From JBGPTK01 sp041497605 (GTDB taxonomy: Bacteria; Acidobacteriota; Terriglobia; Acidiferrales; UBA7541), in NCBI GenBank assembly GCA_041497605.1, contig JBGQGW010000073.1:1-14866 (forward strand): a DNA stretch of 14,866 bases, in the 5' to 3' direction. The notes below the pieces were generated by a model that did not search any database, was not told where the DNA came from, and worked only from the letters and a program-made list of their open reading frames with translations. Within the stretch, counting starts at the first letter, position 1; the number at the start of each line of letters is the position of its first letter. Both the position numbers and the translations under genes were made by a program. Shown here piece after piece: positions 1-7,800 of this stretch.

Positions 1-481
1 GCAGCATCTTCGGCTGGAGCAGCCATACCAACTGGCCCTTTGGCGGGTTCACCGAACCCATTTCCAAACACGCCACGCCGCTCTTCTTCAGCGAAGTCAC
101 CAGCATCCGTGATCCCAGCGCGCTCGCAATCACCAAATCCACATTCGGCGCGTGGCCGAAGCACATTACCGACTTGGATTTCGTCTTGGACAATTCCTTC
201 CAAAGCTCCGCCGCCTCGGCGGACGGCACAAGGCCGTTGGTGCGTTGAATCTTCTCCCGGGGGTAACCCAGAGTTTCCGCGGCAATTTCGGCTGTTTGGG
301 CGGCGCGTAGAAATGGGCTCGTAATCAGCACATCCGGCTTAATGCCCTGTTCGCGCAGACCCAGCATGGCGGCGCGCGTCTTTTCAATTCCCTTTCGCGT
401 CAGCGGGCGTTCCGGGTCGGGCGGAGCATCGGGGTCCGTGCGGTCGACTGCGGTACCGTGGCGAACGATGTAAAGGATCAT
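1..481 (-). CDS. sixA: SixA-like phosphohistidine phosphatase (3' end cut by window)
   Basis: Histidine phosphatase superfamily protein, probably removing phosphate from phosphohistidine on signalling or phosphotransfer proteins in the cytoplasm. Translation of the minus strand from the ATG at 479-481 begins MILYIVRHGTAVD. It carries the RHG phospho-acceptor motif at residues 7-9, the second conserved region LITSPFLRAAQTAE at about 52-65, and the second catalytic histidine in FGHAPN at residue 110. The frame stays open for 160 residues to the window edge; E. coli SixA is about 161 residues, so little may be missing unless a further domain follows. The start lies 3 bases after the ppx stop, with a GAAGG-like site inside the end of ppx, so the two genes are surely co-transcribed. 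Family assignment is firm. The exact substrate is inferred; other members of this superfamily act on small phosphate esters. Confidence 0.87.
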   Translation of the reverse strand, partial: MILYIVRHGTAVDRTDPDAPPDPERPLTRKGIEKTRAAMLGLREQGIKPDVLITSPFLRAAQTAEIAAETLGYPREKIQRTNGLVPSAEAAELWKELSKTKSKSVMCFGHAPNVDLVIASALGSRMLVTSLKKSGVACLEMGSVNPPKGQLVWLLQPKML

Positions 482-484
482 GAT

Positions 485-2044
485 TTACGCTACCTTCACT
501 TTCCATTGCACTCTTCTGAAAACTGCCTTGAGATGCAATTCCCGTTCGAACAAAGAGGCCTTCCGTACCAGCCCCGTGTAATCCACCGGAGAACCATTGC
601 GAAGCTGCAGGCGGAATATCGCCGTCCGGCCATCCACTTCCACATTCACGTTCGCCACTGCCTGGGCGTGATCGCTTTCCAGTTTTTCAGCGATCCGAAG
701 CAGTGAAATTAATATTCGCACCTGCTTCCGCCGGTCCCCATCGAGAGATTCGTACAGCTTGTGGTTTGGCTGCGGTTCGTCTTTTTGATTGTGGTAACGG
801 ATCAGGCACGCCACCATGTCGCGCCGCCAGCCTGTCAATCCCGGAATCTCTCCGTTCCGCACCAAATACTCTCCGTGCCGGTGATGTGCTTTGGTGGAAA
901 TGAAATGCCCAACATCATGGAGAACCGCTCCCAGTTCGAGAACCAGCCGCAGTTCCGGGCCTAAGCGATGCAGCGGGTTCAGTTGGTCGAAGAGGGATAG
1001 TGCCAATCGCCGCACCTGCTCGGCATGTTTCGCATCGTAATCCAGGCGACGCGCAAACCACTGCGCGCCCGAAACCTGCACTCTTGCTTGCTCCTTCTCC
1101 TCTTCCGTCGAAAAATTCGGCGCATATTGCTCCGCCACCAGGCCGAGCAGCACTCCTTCGCGAACTCCCACTCCAGGCACCAGCATGTTCCGCAGGTTCA
1201 GCCATTTGGCCACCGTGCTCAGCACAATCGCGGCAATTCCCATCACTTCGGCGCGATCCTTGCGCACGCGGAATACCCGCATTCGCCCTGGCACGTCCAG
1301 GCGGAAAATCTGCCACATCCGGTCGCGCAGCAATCGAAGATTCAGCGTTTCGATCGAGCGGAATCGAGGACCGGAGGCGATCCGCGCCAGCGCTTCAGGA
1401 TTTCCGCCGGTCGCCACTGACACCGCGCTTGAAAGATCAGGCTGCGAGGGCAGCACGGTATGCAGCACCGATAGGATGTGGAGGCTCAGCTTGTCGGCGG
1501 CGTCTTCGTCGATCACGCCCTTGCTGCCGAACGTTTCCATCAAACGCACGGTGCCAAGAGGCACCGTAAACGTGTGTTCCACCGCCTTGCCGCGCATGAA
1601 ATTCAGCTCCAGGCTTCCGCCACCCAGATCGAGAATCAATCGCGGCGAAACATCCTTCCCCACTGCCCACAGAACCGCTGCGCGAACCAATCGCGCCTCC
1701 TCGGCCCCTGATATCACTTCCAGCTCGATCCCGGACTTTCGGCGGATGCGCTCGATTAAATCGTGACGATTCCGCGCTTCCCTCGCCGCGCTGGTGGCCA
1801 CGGCTCGATAGGCAGCCACGTGATAGTGGTCCGTCATCGCGCGAAAATGCGCGAACGCTCGCGCCGCTTTCCTTTGCGTATCCGTGTCCAGAATGCGCCG
1901 CGTGAACGCGTTGTGGCCCAGGCGGACGGATGCGCGTTCCGTTACCAACTCCTGAATTTCAGTGGGAGAAGTCGCCCGCGCGATCACCATCCGTATGCCG
2001 TTCGATCCGGCGTCGATGGCGGCGAGATGAACGGGTGCGGCCAA
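485..2044 (-). CDS. ppx: Ppx/GppA exopolyphosphatase with C-terminal HD domain
   Basis: Exopolyphosphatase or guanosine pentaphosphate phosphohydrolase of the ASKHA fold, 519 aa, close in length to E. coli PPX (about 513). It should release phosphate from the ends of polyphosphate, or convert pppGpp to ppGpp, in the cytoplasm. Visible motifs are the phosphate-1 loop IDAGSNGIR (residues 10-18), TSAAREARN (84-92), the GAEEA segment with the likely catalytic glutamate (113-117), and the phosphate-2 loop DLGGGSLE (139-146). An HD-type helical domain follows at about 325-460, with H340, H376-D377 and a HHRH cluster near 387-390. The start is TTG (2042-2044), 5 bases after the stop of the upstream kinase gene. 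The first in-frame ATG would delete the phosphate-1 loop, so TTG must be right although no strong ribosome binding site is seen; translational coupling is likely. Ppx and GppA activities cannot be told apart from sequence alone. Confidence 0.92.
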   Translation of the reverse strand: MAAPVHLAAIDAGSNGIRMVIARATSPTEIQELVTERASVRLGHNAFTRRILDTDTQRKAARAFAHFRAMTDHYHVAAYRAVATSAAREARNRHDLIERIRRKSGIELEVISGAEEARLVRAAVLWAVGKDVSPRLILDLGGGSLELNFMRGKAVEHTFTVPLGTVRLMETFGSKGVIDEDAADKLSLHILSVLHTVLPSQPDLSSAVSVATGGNPEALARIASGPRFRSIETLNLRLLRDRMWQIFRLDVPGRMRVFRVRKDRAEVMGIAAIVLSTVAKWLNLRNMLVPGVGVREGVLLGLVAEQYAPNFSTEEEKEQARVQVSGAQWFARRLDYDAKHAEQVRRLALSLFDQLNPLHRLGPELRLVLELGAVLHDVGHFISTKAHHRHGEYLVRNGEIPGLTGWRRDMVACLIRYHNQKDEPQPNHKLYESLDGDRRKQVRILISLLRIAEKLESDHAQAVANVNVEVDGRTAIFRLQLRNGSPVDYTGLVRKASLFERELHLKAVFRRVQWKVKVA

Positions 2045-2049
2045 TGTTG

Positions 2050-2883
2050 TTATCGCCAGAGATGCGCGAGCGAATGCGATGGAGTGTAACGCGTGCCGCG
2101 AATGCCCAGCAAGGCCCCAATCTGCTTTCTCAATTCCTTGTTCACGGCCGGGACGGTGTTGTTGCCATCCAGCTCCACGAAATTGTGCAGCCGGCTCAAG
2201 CGCTCGAATTCTTTCTTCACCATGGACTGGTAACGAATGAACGATTGGAACAGATCGTTCGAGAGCGACATGTCCCGCCCGGCTTCCCAGTAGCTGATGC
2301 TGTGCGATTTCTTGAACTCGCGATCGAACGCGACTTCGGGCCGCACATTCAGCCAGAAAGTCAGATCGGGCCGCATCGCCATTTCATAAATCCCGTGCAG
2401 GTAATCTTCGTCCAGCCCCCGCACCGCCGCGCGCGCCACCAGGGTGAAGAAGTAACGGTCTGCCAGCACAACCATGCCTGAACGGAGCGCAGGCAGGATG
2501 CGGTGCTCCAGTTGATCGTAGAAATCAGTCGCGTACATCAGCGCCAGCGTCAATCGCGTCACCACGTTCTCCGCCAGCAGCACATCGATGTCTTTCGAAA
2601 CCAGCGACGACCGCCGCAGGCCCATCGTCTGCACCGCGAATCCTTCCGATTCCAGCCATTCCGTCAGCAGTGCGATCTGGGTCGACCGGCCCGAACCGTC
2701 CGTGCCTTCCAGAACGATTAACGTGCCATGCAGTTCGGATTCATTCACTCCTGGAAGCGGCGTGCCGCAAAACCGCGACGGGAGTTCCGCCGGCAGCACG
2801 GCCTTCGCGCGCCTGGCTGCTTTCCCATTGGAGCCGGCAACGGTTGCAGCGGATTCCCCGGAGGCTTTTTTCGCGCGCTTCAT
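2050..2883 (-). CDS. Thymidylate kinase-like P-loop protein with Arg in Walker A
   Basis: Member of the thymidylate kinase family, 277 aa, longer than a usual TMPK (about 205-215) mainly because of a basic, Lys/Ala-rich N-terminal extension of some 52 residues. The Walker A segment is GTDGSGRST (residues 60-68). The phosphate-binding lysine expected at position 66 is Arg (codon CGG read directly on the minus strand). ADRY (141-144) matches the DRY/DRH motif of TMPKs, and a lid-like segment SYWEAGRDM lies near 197-205. It is clearly a paralogue of the protein encoded just upstream, sharing G-LIV-EG-DGSG, WLE, ILP, VLADRY, PD-TF and EAG-D. Its ATG overlaps the stop of that gene in an ATGA (2880-2883), and ppx follows 5 bases after its own stop. 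It may have weak or altered kinase activity, or act as a partner subunit. A cellular role as the housekeeping Tmk is doubtful. Confidence 0.84.
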   Translation of the reverse strand: MKRAKKASGESAATVAGSNGKAARRAKAVLPAELPSRFCGTPLPGVNESELHGTLIVLEGTDGSGRSTQIALLTEWLESEGFAVQTMGLRRSSLVSKDIDVLLAENVVTRLTLALMYATDFYDQLEHRILPALRSGMVVLADRYFFTLVARAAVRGLDEDYLHGIYEMAMRPDLTFWLNVRPEVAFDREFKKSHSISYWEAGRDMSLSNDLFQSFIRYQSMVKKEFERLSRLHNFVELDGNNTVPAVNKELRKQIGALLGIRGTRYTPSHSLAHLWR

Positions 2884-3650
2884 GATTTTTTCGGAGCGAA
2901 CCGCGACAAATCCACGCGCGATTCGACGATCTGGCGCATCTGCTTCTGCAACTTATTCACAGGTACAGTCCCGTCCATCAGCACGAAATGATCGGACTCC
3001 ACCATTTGATCGTATTGATCCTGGATTCGCCCCTGAAATACGCGAAAACTTTCCGAGCGATCGAGCGAAATGTTCAAGTCCATCCCGGCTTCGTAATATT
3101 TTAATTTGGGCCGTCCGGCAACGATGCGGTTCACGGCCACGTCCAGCGGCGCGCGAAAGTAAAAAGTGATGTCGGGAATCGGCGCGAACCGATACAGGTT
3201 TCGCAGCCAGCGCGGCGAACATCCGCGAGCCGTGTCGCGCGCGAATGCCGTATAGATGTAGCGGTCCGCCAGCACCAGGTAACCGCCGTGCAGCAACGGC
3301 AAAATTTGACGCTCACAGCGATCCGCAAAATCCGCCGCGTGAATCAACGAAAATGTGCTGGGAGTCAGCAGCCGCCGTTGTTTCCCCCGCCGCGTCGCCG
3401 ATTTCACCAGCGGCGAGGAATTCCATTCCGTAAAGTGGATGCGGTAGCCGCCAATCTCCAGCCAACGTTTCAGCAGGTAGAGCTGCGTGCTCTTTCCCGA
3501 GCCGTCGATTCCTTCCACCACAATCAAAGCGCCCTGATACGGGCGCCCGGATGATTCGGATTCCATGGGCGTGAGCCCCTCGGTTTCCGCGGGAAGCGTG
3601 ATCGTGTTTCCGCTGGCTTTCATCGAGTTCCGTTTCATTTTAGGCGGCAT
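2880..3650 (-). CDS. Thymidylate kinase-like protein, canonical Walker A
   Basis: Thymidylate kinase family protein, 256 aa, first gene of the minus-strand operon. Family members transfer phosphate from ATP to dTMP. Visible are the Walker A loop GIDGSGKST (residues 47-55), LADRY (127-131), PDITFYF near 158 and a lid-like segment KYYEAGMDL. It has about 40 residues in front of the P-loop. Start choice is uncertain: ATG at 3648-3650 gives MPPKMKR and has no clear Shine-Dalgarno site; ATG at 3636-3638 gives MKRNSMKASG. The N-termini of both tandem paralogues resemble each other (MKR-x-KASG, then LPAE), which argues for one of these early starts rather than the later ATG preceded by GAGGGG that would begin MESESSG. 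Family membership is firm. The substrate is uncertain because the lid differs from ordinary TMPK and the gene sits with polyphosphate and phosphohistidine enzymes. Confidence 0.87.
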   Translation of the reverse strand: MPPKMKRNSMKASGNTITLPAETEGLTPMESESSGRPYQGALIVVEGIDGSGKSTQLYLLKRWLEIGGYRIHFTEWNSSPLVKSATRRGKQRRLLTPSTFSLIHAADFADRCERQILPLLHGGYLVLADRYIYTAFARDTARGCSPRWLRNLYRFAPIPDITFYFRAPLDVAVNRIVAGRPKLKYYEAGMDLNISLDRSESFRVFQGRIQDQYDQMVESDHFVLMDGTVPVNKLQKQMRQIVESRVDLSRFAPKKS

Positions 3651-3939
3651 ATGTAAACATGCGGTAAATGCAATGTTTCAGCGGTGTTAACAACTTCATC
3701 CGGATCTGTCTCTTCGCGCCGGGACCCATCGAGCATTCTATCAGAGATTCGGAATTCGAATGGATTGGAGCGTTAAAACACCCCGCCGTCTGTTTCAATC
3801 TAGCAAACCTGTCCGCGCGATTCGACGAACGAAAGCCTCCGACACACCCCGCCTCTCCGGGCGCATGAATAGCAACAAATCCACATCCATTTGAATCGAA
3901 ATGATCGCAAGCGTGTTAAAAATATAGGGAGCTTGCTCT
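3651..3939. other. Divergent intergenic region, likely holds two promoters
   Basis: This 289-base gap separates the minus-strand kinase/ppx/sixA operon from the plus-strand CAP gene, so promoters for both should lie here. I see no convincing pair of -35 and -10 boxes. One 15-base near-palindrome stands out at 3747-3761: ATTCG, five bases GAATT, then CGAAT. It could be an operator or chance. A ribosome binding site AGGGAG (3926-3931) precedes the CAP gene. Short open frames in the region have no recognisable content. Confidence 0.5.
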
Positions 3940-4704
3940 ATGCGAACATCTTTCAACTTCTTAACCTTGCTCATCGTTTTCCTGTTCTATCTTCCCCAGT
4001 CAACTCTTGCGCAGAAAAAAGACAACAGCCCCGAACAAACTCTCTTCCAATCCGCGAATCGAGATCGCGCAGCCCAGAGTTTGCCCCCGCTGAAATGGGA
4101 CAGCGCGCTCGCCAGAGCCGCGCACCAGCATTCCGTCCGCATGGCTCAGCAAAACACTCTTTCGCATCAATTTTCCGGCGAGCAGAACTTGTCCTCGCGT
4201 TCGAAACAAGCCGGTGCCCGCTTCAGTTCGATCGGCGAGAATGTGGCCCAGGGCTCCGGCGCGGCGACTATCCACAAACAGTGGATGAAGTCACCGCTCC
4301 ACCGCCGCAACTTGCTCGACCCCGATTTCAATTCTGTCGGAATCGCCGTGGTCGAACGCGACGGCATCCTCTTCGCTACGGAAGACTTCGCGCATTCGCT
4401 TTCCGACAAATCCCTGCAGGAACAGGAACAACAGGTAAGCGCAGCGCTCGAATTGCGCGGCCTGCACCTTCTCGATTACACCAGCGATGCTCGAAAATCC
4501 TGCCCGCTCGATCGCGGCTATGCCGGCAATCACATTCCTTCCTTCGTCATCCATTACCTTACGGCTGACCTCGATGCGTTGCCGGACGTCCTTCTGCAAA
4601 CAATCAAGTCCGGCCGATTCCATCACGCAGCCGTGGGCGCCTGCCCTTCACAAGGCCACGACGGCTTTTCCGGATTTCGTATCGCGGTTCTCCTCTTCCA
4701 GTGA
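3940..4704 (+). CDS. Secreted CAP-domain (SCP/PR1-like, YkwD type) protein
   Basis: Exported protein of 254 aa. A signal peptide with a hydrophobic core at residues 5-18 ends near the TLAQ at 22-25. The CAP domain spans about 31-155 and shows the typical pattern: an N-terminal helix with RDRAAQSLPPLKWDSALA, LSHQF with H76, IGENVAQG with E100, and WMKSPLHRRNLLDPDF with H121, ending in a strand SVGIAV. Bacterial CAP proteins are secreted or cell-surface proteins whose biochemical role is mostly unknown; lipid binding and protease-like roles have been proposed for relatives. A C-terminal extension of about 95 residues contains two cysteines (188 and 235) that may form a disulfide after export, and ends in a hydrophobic strand. 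The start is supported by AGGGAG 8 bases upstream. It reads away from the kinase operon and toward the large beta-propeller gene. Confidence 0.85.
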   Translation: MRTSFNFLTLLIVFLFYLPQSTLAQKKDNSPEQTLFQSANRDRAAQSLPPLKWDSALARAAHQHSVRMAQQNTLSHQFSGEQNLSSRSKQAGARFSSIGENVAQGSGAATIHKQWMKSPLHRRNLLDPDFNSVGIAVVERDGILFATEDFAHSLSDKSLQEQEQQVSAALELRGLHLLDYTSDARKSCPLDRGYAGNHIPSFVIHYLTADLDALPDVLLQTIKSGRFHHAAVGACPSQGHDGFSGFRIAVLLFQ

Positions 4705-4823
4705 ATAGTAACCGTTCAAAAGCATTCCGTCGCCGTTTTCACATTCCGCACGAAACCTCATCACGCCATCGTACGTCTGGAGTAAAATCCGTGCCGCCTG
4801 TTGGAGCGGCTACCAAGGACATT

Positions 4824-4830
4824 GGGGAGG
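4824..4830 (+). promoter_or_regulatory. Ribosome binding site that fixes a GTG start
   Basis: GGGGAGG lies 8 bases before the GTG at 4839-4841. It decides the start of the large beta-propeller gene: translation from here opens directly into a signal peptide (MKLFRNSLLISLLLSG). An in-frame ATG 138 bases earlier would put 46 charged residues before it and would overlap the CAP gene stop. The 134 bases between the CAP stop and this GTG hold no other gene. Confidence 0.85.
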
Positions 4831-4838
4831 CAAGCGCC

Positions 4839-7800
4839 GTGAAACTATTCCGCAATTCTCTGCTCATTTCACTTCTTCTATCCGGCATTTCCGTTTCCGC
4901 GCAGCAGCGCAAGCCAACTCCCAAGTCCTCCGCTCCACAAAAGGAAATGGCCAAGCCCGGCGAAGCCGCCAAGCCGGCCGATTCTGAAAAGTCACCCGAA
5001 TCCAAACTGGAAGCCAAGTTTGTCGGCCTTGAACTGCGCTCCATTGGGCCTGCCCTCATCTCTGGAAGAATCGTGTCAATCGCCGTCGATCCCACAAATC
5101 GTGCGCGCTACTATGTCGGCGCGGCGTCGGGTGGAGTTTGGAAAACCACCAACGACGGCGCCACTTGGACTCCGGTTTTTGAGCACGAAGGCTCTTACTC
5201 GATCGGCACCGTTGTGCTCGATCCCGGGAATACCGCGGTCGTTTGGGTTGGCACCGGCGAAAACAACAGCCAGCGCAGCGTCGGTTATGGTGATGGCGTC
5301 TATCGTTCCGACGACGGCGGTAAATCCTGGAAGAATCTCGGACTGAATAAGTCCGAACACATCGCGCGCATCCTGATCGATCCGCGAAATTCAAATCACG
5401 TTTACGTCGCGGCTCAGGGACCTCTGTGGGGCCCGGGCGGCGACCGCGGACTTTTCGAAACCACCGACGCCGGCAAAACCTGGAAGAACATTTTATCCAT
5501 CAGCGAAAATACCGGCGTCACCGACGTCGTGATGGCCCCGGACAATCCTGATGTTCTGTACGCCGCTTCTTATCAGCGCAGGCGCCACGCCTGGACATTG
5601 ATTGACGGCGGCCCCGAATCCGCGATCTACAAATCCACGGACGCCGGCGCCACGTGGAATAAATTGAAATCCGGATTACCCACGGTGGACCTGGGGCGTA
5701 TCGGACTCGCTGTCGCTCCCACCAATCCAAACGTCATCTACGCCTCCGTCGAAGCCGCCGAGCACAAAGGTGGCATTTTCCGCTCCACCGATCGCGGCGC
5801 CACCTGGGAGCGGCGCAACGAATACGATGCCGGCGCGATGTATTACGGAACCATCTTTGTCGATCCGAAAAACGAAGACCGCATTTATGAGATGGGAACG
5901 CAGATTCACGTGTCCGACGACGGCGGCAAAACTCTCCATGACCTAAACACAAGATCAAAGCACGTGGATAACCACTTCATCTGGATCGATCCCAACGACA
6001 CGAATTTCTATCTCGTCGGCTGCGACGGCGGCGTTTACGAAAGTTTCGACCGCGGTGAAAATTGGTCCTACAAGAATAATTTGCCGCTTGGCCAGTTCTA
6101 CGATGTCGCTGTCGATCGCGCCGCGCCGTTTTATTACGTCTACGGCGGCACGCAGGATAATTCCAGCCTCGGCGGCTCTTCCCGCACGCGCAACGCCGCC
6201 GGAATCGTCAACGACGATTGGTTCGTCACCCAGGGCGGCGACGGTTTCCGTTCGCAAATTGATCCGGAAGATCCCAACACGGTTTACGCCGAACTGCAAA
6301 ATGGTGTGTTGATTCGCTACGATCGCAAAACCGGCGAGCGCCTGGGAATCGTGCCGCAGCCGGGCCCGGGCGATCCCCCGTTGCGCTGGAACTGGGATTC
6401 GCCCATTTTGATCAGCCCGCACTCGCACACTCGTCTTTATTTCGGCGCGAATATTTTGTACCGCAGCGACGATCGCGGCGATTCCTGGCGCGCCATCAGC
6501 GGCGACCTCACTCGTCAAATCGATCGCAATTCCCTTCCCGTGATGGGCCGTGTCTGGGGACCGGAAGCGGTCGCGAAGAATCAGTCCACCGCCTTCTACG
6601 GCAACGCATCCACAATTGCCGAATCGCCCAAGAAGGAAGGGCTCATTTACGTCGGCACCGACGATGGTCTGATCAACGTCACCGAGGATGGCGGCGCAAA
6701 CTGGCGCAAGATCGAATCGTTTCCCGGCGTCCCGGAGCGCGCCTGGGTCAGCCGCGTCCTCGCTTCGCAGCACGACGCAAACACCGTTTACGCTGCCTTC
6801 AACAATCACAAGATGGCGGATTTCAAACCGTATCTATTGAAGAGTACCGACGCCGGCCGCACCTGGACGGCGCTCCAGAATAATCTCCCATCCAACGGGC
6901 CGGTCTGGGCCATTGCGGAAGATCCGGTCAACGCGCATCTGCTTTTCGTGGGCACGGAATTTGGTCTCTATTTCAGTAATGACTCTGGACAGAAATGGAC
7001 TCGCCTGAAAGGCGGCCTGCCCACCATCCCCGTCAGCGATCTCGCCGTTCAAGGGCAGATGAACGATCTGATTCTCTCCACCTTCGGTCGCAGCTTCTAT
7101 GTCTTCGATGATTACAGCCCCTTGCGCGAATCCACCCCGGAAATGCTCGACAAACCTGCCGCATTTCTCGCTGTCCGAGATGCGCTGCTGTTTATTCCTG
7201 CCCAGAAACTCGGTGGCGCGGGCAAAGCGTGGCAGGGCGAACCCTACTTCACCGCGCCCAATCCGCCCTTCGGAGCCACATTCACCTATTATTTAAAAGA
7301 CGCCTTGAAATCGAAAAAGGAACAGCGCATCGACGCTGAACAAAAAGCGGAAAAGGAAAGCAAAACGCTGCCTTACCCAACTCCCGATGAGCTGCGCGCC
7401 GAAGCGGAGGAGCCTGCCCCCATGATCACGCTCACCGTCGCCGATGCCGATGGCAATGTCGTTTGTCACCTGGAAGGCCCCGTCACCGCCGGCTTCCATC
7501 GCGTCAGTTGGGACTTGCGCTATCCCGCGTCTGCTTTGCAGCCCCCGCACCCGGATGACGATGATGAGGATTTTCGCCGCCCGAATGGAACGCTGGTTAT
7601 GCCGGGACAGTACAAAGTCACGCTCTCGCAGCGTGTCGGCGGCGTTTGGACCGATCTCGCCGCGCCGCAAACATTCAACGTCGTCGCCGACGGCACACAG
7701 CAAATGTCTCCGGCAGACCGCGCTTCGCTCGTGGCCTTCCAGCGCAAGGTGGCGCGCCTGCAAGGCGCAGTCATCGGCGCGCTGGAAACCGCCAATAGCG

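Noticed and set aside
2880..3560. Later start (MESESSG, near 3566) for the first kinase-like gene, preceded by GAGGGG
   Set aside because: The two paralogues share N-terminal features (MKR, KASG, LPAE) upstream of that position, which favours the earlier start. It is kept only as an alternative.
3891..3919. Possible sigma-70 promoter TTGAAT-17-TGTTAA before the CAP gene
   Set aside because: The -10 matches consensus at only three of six bases, and the transcript would begin inside or next to the ribosome binding site.
4701..4838. 46-residue N-terminal extension of the large propeller protein
   Set aside because: The extension is charged, overlaps the CAP gene stop and would bury the signal peptide; the GTG at 4839 has a strong ribosome binding site.
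5955..6809. Minus-strand open frame of 284 codons with Ala/Val/Ile-rich product
   Set aside because: It is antisense to the repeated Asp-box coding region. The repetitive hydrophobic pattern comes from the complement of GAC/GGC-rich codons.
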